In this document: piece after piece, positions 55,024 to 64,000 of the stretch | How positions within the stretch are numbered: position 1 is the first letter of the stretch | How the letters are laid out: every line of letters begins with the position of its first letter | NCBI RefSeq assembly: GCF_038087665.1 | Contig: NZ_CP149925.1 | Coordinates: 186,001 to 250,000 of the forward strand | Source: Gallaecimonas sp. GXIMD4217 | GTDB taxonomy: Bacteria > Pseudomonadota > Gammaproteobacteria > Enterobacterales > Gallaecimonadaceae | DNA: 64,000 nt | Reading direction: 5' to 3' | Notes under the pieces: generated by a model | What the model saw: the letters and a program-made list of their open reading frames with translations, nothing else | The model's database searches: none | Told to the model about the DNA's origin: nothing | Program-made: the position numbers and the translations under genes

Positions 55024-55232
55024 TTGTGATCCAGGGCAGGATCCCTATAATGCCGCCCCTGTCGCCACCGAACGGCTTCGCGGAAAAGACCTCGAAAAAA
55101 GGCCTTGACCCACAACGAAGACTGAGTAAAATGGCGGCCCGCTTGAGAGATAAGGCGCTAAGCGCTGAAAACTCAAGTTTTCTGAAAAGACCGAAACAAA
55201 GGGCTTGACAGAAAATCCGGAGTCGGTAGAAT
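55024..55232 (+). promoter_or_regulatory. Three tandem rRNA promoters, operon 2
   Basis: The same three promoters as in operon 1, each with a 16-bp spacer: TTGTGA/TATAAT (55024-55051), TTGACC/TAAAAT (55105-55132) and TTGACA/TAGAAT (55205-55232). The first -35 differs from operon 1, since homology between the operons begins at about 55043. Three base changes fall between the second and third promoters. The 470-bp gap holds no gene. Confidence 0.85.
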
Positions 55233-55260
55233 GCGGCTCCCGCTTCGAGAAGAAGCGAAC

Positions 55261-55272
55261 GTTCTTTAACAA
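55261..55272 (+). promoter_or_regulatory. rrn antitermination boxA, leader of operon 2
   Basis: GTTCTTTAACAA, identical to the operon 1 leader boxA. Confidence 0.8.
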
Positions 55273-55383
55273 TGTGACCAAGCAATCTGTGTGGGCACTC
55301 GAGGTTGTGAAAATTCCCAAAAACGAATTTTCAATGAACTCGAAGTGTTCAAACACTTCAGCAATTCATTGAGCACAAACTTT

Positions 55384-56935
<1,552 letters not shown>

Positions 56936-56980
56936 CCTTTAGGGATGACACGTCTCGAAGTGTCCACACAGATTGCTTGG

Positions 56981-57002
56981 AAGCCAGCCTTAGCGCTGGC
57001 TT
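56981..57002 (+). other. Hairpin in the tRNA-less spacer of operon 2
   Basis: AAGCCAGC and GCTGGCTT form an 8-bp stem in the place where operon 1 has its three tRNAs. Only TTT follows, so it is a weak terminator at most. The whole 16S-23S spacer (56936-57158) contains no tRNA. Confidence 0.6.
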
Positions 57003-57007
57003 TCATG

Positions 57008-57019
57008 GTTCTTTAACAA
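57008..57019 (+). promoter_or_regulatory. Spacer boxA before 23S rRNA (operon 2)
   Basis: GTTCTTTAACAA lies in the spacer at the position equivalent to TGCTCTTTAACAA in operon 1. Confidence 0.75.
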
Positions 57020-57158
57020 TTCGGAAAGCTGATAACACTGCAAATTTAAACGAGTCACTCTCTACTTGATGAGTGTCCGGCGAAAACCAGGTGTTAGTCA
57101 ACATACGGCATTTTCTTCGGAAAATGGTTCGCGTCAGCGAAACCCTTCGGGGTTGTAT

Positions 57159-60053
<2,895 letters not shown>

Positions 60054-60216
60054 ACAACACCCAAAGGGTTTTGTAGGCAGAGATTGTTCCAGACAATCTT
60101 CTGCACTTCCGCCATCCATGGCGGTCGGGCACTCAGAGAGAGTGACTTAGATTACAGAGTTATCAGCTTTTACCGAATTGACTTAACTGGCCGCAAGGCG
60201 GGTTAAGAAACGAATT

Positions 60217-60334
60217 TGCTTGGCGGCAATAGCGCTGTGGAACCACCTGATCCCATCCCGAACTCAGCAGTGAAACGCAGTAGCGCCGATGGTAGTGTGG
60301 GGGTTCCCATGTGAGAGTAGGTCACTGCCAAGCA
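60217..60334 (+). rRNA. rrf: 5S ribosomal RNA (operon 2)
   Basis: A 118-nt copy identical to 18514-18631. Homology to operon 1 ends 6 bp beyond it; no tRNA-Thr follows here. Confidence 0.95.
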
Positions 60335-60349
60335 CCTAATACGAAACAG

Positions 60350-60377
60350 CCCCAGCTCGAAAGAGCTGGGGTTTTTT
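60350..60377 (+). terminator. Terminator of rRNA operon 2
   Basis: CCCCAGCTC-GAAA-GAGCTGGGG is followed by six T residues. Confidence 0.88.
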
Positions 60378-60420
60378 CGTATTGGGCATCTGACAATGGC
60401 GGCGCTCACATGGGAATGAA

Positions 60421-60572
60421 GCTGCGTAGGGTGGGTTAGCGTAGCGTAACCCACCAAAGGCGCCTTATTGTCTTGAGTTGCCACCCATCCCTGGGAGCTC
60501 ATTCCGGCCGGCACCTCCTGTGTACCGGCGCTCAGCTGCGTGAAAGCGGTGCTTTCACTTCGAGCTTCGCCC
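60421..60572 (+). repeat. 152-bp direct repeat, copy A
   Basis: This unit recurs at 60611-60762 with five base differences, at a 190-bp period. It begins with a hairpin in which GGTGGGTTA (60430-60438) pairs with TAACCCACC (60447-60455) around GCGTAGCG, a REP-like motif. No coding gene is evident. Confidence 0.9.
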
Positions 60573-60610
60573 AGCGATTTTGTCCCATGTGAAGGTCACC
60601 AGTAGCCCCA

Positions 60611-60762
60611 GCTGCGTAGGGTGGGTTAGCGTAGCGTAACCCACCGAAGGCGCCTTATTGTCTTGAGTTGCCACCCATCCCTGGGAGCTCATCCCGGCCG
60701 GCACGTCCTGTGTGCCGGCGCTCAGCTGCGTGAAAGCGGTGCTTTCACTTCGAGCCTCGCCC
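60611..60762 (+). repeat. 152-bp direct repeat, copy B
   Basis: Second copy of the unit at 60421-60572, with its own REP-like hairpin at 60620-60645. A degraded third copy of the last half can be traced at about 60937-61004 (TCATCCCGGCCGCCACGTC to GTGAAAGCGGTGCT). Confidence 0.9.
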
Positions 60763-60764
60763 TA

Positions 60765-60819
60765 CGGGCTATCGTCGCTAACGCTCCGATGTTCAAACTT
60801 GTTCCCGACAAGTTTGTCG
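60765..60819 (+). repeat. Short nested repeat, copy 1
   Basis: CGGGCTATCGTCGCT, then GCTCCGATGTTCAAA and a TTTGTCG end, recur at 60879-60932. Each unit holds a small inverted repeat (here ACTTGTTCCCGACAAGT) that differs between copies but keeps its pairing. An isolated piece of the unit (GCGATTTTGTC) also follows copy A at 60574. Confidence 0.8.
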
Positions 60820-60878
60820 CGTTCGCCTGCGCAGGAGCCGTGCTCCCAGTTACTCGGGCCTTCCTGGCCCTCGCCCCG

Positions 60879-60932
60879 CGGGCTATCGTCGCTGCGCTCC
60901 GATGTTCAAAATCGCTCCCGGCGATTTTGTCG
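60879..60932 (+). repeat. Short nested repeat, copy 2
   Basis: Second copy of the unit at 60765-60819, with inner inverted repeat AAATCGCTCCCGGCGATTT. The bases from 60933 to 61082 show no gene other than a degraded copy of the larger repeat. Confidence 0.8.
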
Positions 60933-61082
60933 AGGCTCACCCTGGAGTCTCATCCCGGCCGCCACGTCTTCTGTGTCTACGCTCAGCTCGTGAAAGCGGT
61001 GCTGGTATTCGGCCAGGGCTGCGCCAAGAGTGAGTGAGCGGCGGTTAGACCGATGACTATGAACAGCCCTGGTTAGATAGAA

Positions 61083-61106
61083 TAAAGGCGCCTGATGGCG
61101 CCTTTA
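61083..61106. terminator. Terminator of the antiporter gene
   Basis: TAAAGGCGCC-TGAT-GGCGCCTTTA forms a 10-bp stem 21 bp after the antiporter stop codon (minus strand). Confidence 0.7.
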
Positions 61107-61127
61107 TGGTTGGAGTTTGGGTTGCCG

Positions 61128-62930
61128 TCAGGCGGCCGTCACGTCCTTTTCCGAGGCCGGGATCAGGGCGATGATGGTCTCCTCCGGTTCGGCAATGCGC
61201 TCCTTGCTGGTGATGGGGTTCAGGTAGCCCTTCTTGTCGATGATGAACAGCGGGATCACCTCACCCTGCTTCTGAAGGTAATCCTCCCAGCTGAAGGCCT
61301 CCTTCAGCTTGGTGGCGCGCACCTGCCAGCCCTGGTTAAGCAGGCTGTTGAGCTTGGTGAAGGTGCAGTCCTCCGGGAACAGGATCTGCCGGGCCCGGAA
61401 GCTGGCGCTTTCCTGGTTGGCAAAGCCCTTGCCCTGGCTGGAGCGGATGGAGAACACCTTGCCTGAGCCGAACAGGTAGGCGAAGTGGGCGATGGCGTTG
61501 GCATTCTGGTGCCGGTTCGGTGACAGGGCATAGACCTGGCGGATGGCGGAAAAGTCCAGCAGGGCTTCGGCATGCTCTGACTGGGGGTTGCCGTAGTAGA
61601 CGTCCAGCCCCTCCATGCGGGCCAGGCGGTAGTTTTCCCAGACCGGATCGGCCAGCAACACCGGCACCTCCACCTTCTTCAGGGCCTGGGCTATGGTCCT
61701 GGCCAAGGTGTTGGCGCCGATGATGAGCACGCCGCGGGGGGCGTCGCGGACCACACCCAGGGCCCTGGCCATGGGGCCGGCGGTCAGGCTCTGCAGCACC
61801 ACCGTCATGATGATCACCGAGAAGGCCAGGGGCACCAGCAGATCGGCGTCGGTCACCTGGGCCTCCTGCAGGCGCAGGGCGAACAGGGCGCTGACCGCCG
61901 CGGCCACTATGCCCCTGGGGGCGATCCAGGACAGGAACAGCTTGTCACGAAAGCCCAGGGGGGTGCCCAGGGTGGACAGCCAGACACAGAGGGGCCGGGC
62001 GATGAACTGCACCACCAGCAGCAGCACGATCAGCGGCCAGCCGATGGCGGCCAGCTCGGCGAAGTTGAGGCGGGCGGCCAGCAGGATGAACAGGGCCGAC
62101 AGCAGTATGACCGACAGATCCTCCTTGAACTCCAGGATATCGTCGATATCCAGATCCTTCTTGTTGCCCAGGTAGATGCCCATGACGGTCACGGTCAGCA
62201 GGCCGGATTCGTGCTGGATCTGCTCCGAGAAGGCGTAGGCCATCAGCATGAAGGCCAGGCCGCCGAACTTGCGCAGGTACAGGGGCAGCCATTCCTTGCG
62301 CAGTGTGGTGGCCATGGCCACGCCGGCCCCCAGGCCCAGCACGGTGCCCAGCAGCAACGTCTTGCCCAGGGTGAGCAGGGTATGGACGAAGGCCTCTTCG
62401 GTGGCCTGCAGCAGCACGAACTCGAACATCAGTACCGCGAAGATGGCGCCCAGGGGGTCGATGATGATGCCCTCCCAGCGCAGCACCCTGTCCAGCTCGG
62501 CCCTGGGCCTGATGGTCCTGAGCAGGGGGGTGACCACGGTCGGGCCCGTTACCACCATGACGGCACCGAACAGCAGCGCCACTTCCAGGGAGATGTCCAG
62601 CAGCAGGTAGGCGGCCGTGGCCAGCACCACGAAGGTGGCCAGCAGGCCTATGGTCACCAGGTTGCGCACCACCTTGACCAGGCCGCGGATCTCGTTGAAC
62701 CTCAGGGTCAGGGCGCCCTCGAACAGGATCACCGCCACCGCCAGGGATACCAGGGGGAACAGCACCGAGCCCAGCAGTTCGTCCGGGTTGATGATGCCGG
62801 TCACGGGACCCAGTCCAATGCCGGCGCACAGCAGCAGCAGGATGGCCGGTAGCTTCAGGCGCCAGGCCAGCCATTGCGAGGCCAGCGAGATGACGGCGAT
62901 AAGAGAGAGCGCAAACGCAAGATCCTGCAT
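61128..62930 (-). CDS. CPA1-family cation/proton antiporter with RCK domain
   Basis: The 600-residue protein has an N-terminal NhaP/CPA1 transport domain of about twelve membrane helices (1-395), with LFEGALTLRF, GAVMVVTGPTVVTPLL and FLSWIAPRGIVAAAVSALFA. A cytoplasmic RCK/TrkA-N nucleotide-binding domain follows (about 405-520), and a TrkA-C-like domain ends the protein. Such proteins exchange sodium or potassium for protons and are gated by nucleotide or ion binding to the RCK part. The ATG at 62930 gives a natural start just before the first helix; an upstream extension of the frame is rejected. It diverges from the thioesterase gene. Confidence 0.9.
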   Translation of the reverse strand: MQDLAFALSLIAVISLASQWLAWRLKLPAILLLLCAGIGLGPVTGIINPDELLGSVLFPLVSLAVAVILFEGALTLRFNEIRGLVKVVRNLVTIGLLATFVVLATAAYLLLDISLEVALLFGAVMVVTGPTVVTPLLRTIRPRAELDRVLRWEGIIIDPLGAIFAVLMFEFVLLQATEEAFVHTLLTLGKTLLLGTVLGLGAGVAMATTLRKEWLPLYLRKFGGLAFMLMAYAFSEQIQHESGLLTVTVMGIYLGNKKDLDIDDILEFKEDLSVILLSALFILLAARLNFAELAAIGWPLIVLLLVVQFIARPLCVWLSTLGTPLGFRDKLFLSWIAPRGIVAAAVSALFALRLQEAQVTDADLLVPLAFSVIIMTVVLQSLTAGPMARALGVVRDAPRGVLIIGANTLARTIAQALKKVEVPVLLADPVWENYRLARMEGLDVYYGNPQSEHAEALLDFSAIRQVYALSPNRHQNANAIAHFAYLFGSGKVFSIRSSQGKGFANQESASFRARQILFPEDCTFTKLNSLLNQGWQVRATKLKEAFSWEDYLQKQGEVIPLFIIDKKGYLNPITSKERIAEPEETIIALIPASEKDVTAA

Positions 62931-63064
62931 GGGAGTCGTTACCCTAAAGTGCCAATGGCAGAGACTAGGCGAGTGCCGGGGCCAGGGTAAAGGGGCTATT
63001 GGTTTTTTTGTGTGCGAACAGTAGGCTTTTGCTTTCGAATTAGGCAGTAACAAGGCAAAAGACC

Positions 63065-63457
63065 ATGTGGACCCTCAGACTCATGCCCCGTTTCCAGGAG
63101 ACCGATGCCCTGGGCCATATCAACAACACGGTACCGGCCATCTGGTTCGAACAGGCCAGGGAGCCGCTGTTCCGGCTCTTCACGCCGGATCTTGACGTTA
63201 AGGACTGGCACCTGATCGTTGCCGGCTACAACATCCAGTTCCAGGCCGAACTGCAATACGGCCGGGAAGTGGCGATCCGCACCGGCATCAGCCATATCGG
63301 CAACAGCTCCTTCAAGATCCGCCAGGAGGCCTGGCAGGACGGAAAATGCTGCGTGGTGGGTGAAACGGCCATGGTGCATTTCGACCATGGACTGAAGAAG
63401 TCGAAGCCATTAACGGCTGAGCTAAAAGAACAGCTTTCCATTCATATGGTTGAATGA
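63065..63457 (+). CDS. Acyl-CoA thioesterase, 4HBT/YbgC-like family
   Basis: A 130-residue hot-dog-fold protein with the 4-hydroxybenzoyl-CoA thioesterase signature FQETDALGHINNTVPAIWFE, in which the aspartate in ETDALGH is the catalytic residue of the family. YNIQFQAELQYGREVAIRT and a C-terminal AMVHFDH strand complete the fold. It probably hydrolyses short or medium acyl-CoA; the substrate is not known. It diverges from the antiporter. Confidence 0.87.
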   Translation: MWTLRLMPRFQETDALGHINNTVPAIWFEQAREPLFRLFTPDLDVKDWHLIVAGYNIQFQAELQYGREVAIRTGISHIGNSSFKIRQEAWQDGKCCVVGETAMVHFDHGLKKSKPLTAELKEQLSIHMVE

Positions 63458-63464
63458 TTGTTGA

Positions 63465-63751
63465 ATGGCCGTGCTGGCCGCATCTTCCCCGCTGCGAGAG
63501 CTTCCAGCACGGCTACAGCGAATTCGATATCGACATCTGGGGCCTAGACTGCGCTATTACCTGGATAGCCAGTCCAGCGATAAACACTGCTCCCCCTCCT
63601 GGATGGAAGGTAATTTCTTCTTCGCCGACGGCGGCGAGCCTATAACCTGGGCGGCCGCTTCGTCACTGCCAGCGACTGGGTCTTCGAGGCCAGCTACGGC
63701 TTGGGCTTCCTTGGTATCGGCTGGGGCGTCCTGGGCAGCTACCGTTTCTAA
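63465..63751 (+). pseudogene. Decayed outer-membrane beta-barrel protein gene
   Basis: Three frames must be joined to read a barrel-like protein: one encodes FQHGYSEFDIDIWG, the next PRLRYYLDSQSSDKHCSPS and WMEGNFFFADGGE, and the last AYNLGGRFVTASDWVFEASY and GLGFLGIGWGVLGSYRF before the stop. The C-terminal phenylalanine and alternating pattern are typical of outer-membrane barrels. A single lost G near 63640 would explain the second frame break. The front keeps GGCCGTGCTGGCCGC, as in the signal peptide of the gene at 63934, so it may be a truncated paralogue of that gene. Confidence 0.65.
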
Positions 63752-63774
63752 GCGGCTAGAAAAGCGAAAGAAAG

Positions 63775-63795
63775 AGGCGCCCCCGGCGCCTTTTT
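63775..63795 (+). terminator. Terminator after the barrel pseudogene
   Basis: AGGCGCC-CCC-GGCGCCT is followed by a T tract. It probably once ended the barrel gene. Confidence 0.75.
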
Positions 63796-63933
63796 GAATG
63801 CATGAGACTGGATCCGGTTGTCGGTAACCAAATGAAATCTGAACATGAATGTAGCCATGTAGCATTTTTGTTGCGCAAGGCGAAATTCGGGACATAAACT
63901 GCGCAGCGACACTGTTTAGAAAAGGAATTCACT

Positions 63934-64000
63934 ATGAAAAAAGCCATATTGTCATTGGCCGTGCTGGCCGCCTTCTCTACTACCGCAGCAGACAGTTTCC
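63934..64000 (+). CDS. Exported protein, 5' end only
   Basis: The window ends inside this gene after 22 codons. They encode a clear signal peptide, MKKAILSLAVLAAFSTTAADSF, with AAGGA eight bases before the ATG. The stretch GGCCGTGCTGGCCGC is shared with the start of the pseudogene at 63465, so it may be the intact paralogue and an outer-membrane protein. The function cannot be stated from this fragment. Confidence 0.75.
   Translation, partial: MKKAILSLAVLAAFSTTAADSF

Noticed and set aside
60421..60762. CRISPR array
   Set aside because: There are only two long, imperfect repeats with a 38-bp gap; no short regularly spaced repeats and no cas genes are present.
60663..61037. Possible small proteins in the repeat patch
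   Set aside because: The frames run across repeat boundaries, differ between copies and lack ribosome sites, so the sequence looks non-coding.

Overview
The window is chromosomal DNA of a gammaproteobacterium with GC-rich coding sequence. The evidence is the Escherichia-like gene order and protein sequences (fabR-yijD, trmA, murI, rrn, murB-birA, tRNA-tufB, secE-nusG, rplKAJL-rpoBC), joined without a break to the str, S10, spc and alpha ribosomal operons. In enterobacteria these two blocks lie far apart; in many other gammaproteobacteria they are contiguous. The 16S and protein sequences would fit the wider Alteromonadales/Aeromonadales neighbourhood, but I cannot name a genus from the sequence alone.

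Layout. 1-8.3 kb: end of an MFS drug transporter, then selD-mnmH (tRNA selenouridine), an endonuclease/exonuclease/phosphatase-family protein, an aerobic fatty acid desaturase divergent from the fatty acid repressor fabR (with yijD), and the membrane pair yqiJ-yqiK. 8.3-10.5 kb: a 2.1-kb AT-richer insertion bounded by perfect 98-bp direct repeats made of the trmA 3' end and its terminator. It carries an ImmA/IrrE-type zinc peptidase gene and an overlapping PIN-like nuclease gene, but no integrase. 10.5-12.9 kb: trmA, murI and a membrane-anchored RRM protein. 13.0-18.7 kb: first rRNA operon (16S, tRNA-Ile, tRNA-Ala, tRNA-Glu, 23S, 5S) followed by tRNA-Thr. 18.7-24.9 kb: GNAT protein, murB, birA, coaX, tRNA-Tyr/Gly/Thr, tufB, secE, nusG. 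25-36 kb: rplK, rplA, rplJ, rplL, rpoB, rpoC. 36-54.3 kb: str (rpsL, rpsG, fusA, tufA), S10, spc and alpha operons. 54.3-60.4 kb: a secreted helical protein of unknown function and a second rRNA operon, without spacer tRNAs, in the same orientation as the first. 60.4-64 kb: a patch of repeats, a CPA1 antiporter with an RCK domain, a thioesterase, a decayed outer-membrane barrel gene and the start of a further exported protein.

Functionally the middle 40 kb is the core gene-expression machinery: rRNA, tRNAs, RNA polymerase, NusG, EF-Tu/EF-G, most ribosomal proteins, and the SecY/SecE translocon. Known control points can be recognised: triple rrn promoters with boxA, the L10 leader, the rplL-rpoB attenuator, the S10 leader attenuator and the S4-binding alpha leader.

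The most promising unusual signals are the trmA-end insertion with its peptidase/PIN pair, a FabR-type operator in front of the desaturase, a 15-nt element shared by the rplK and rplJ leaders, a terminator-like hairpin inside the first rRNA spacer, and the repeat patch after the second rRNA operon.
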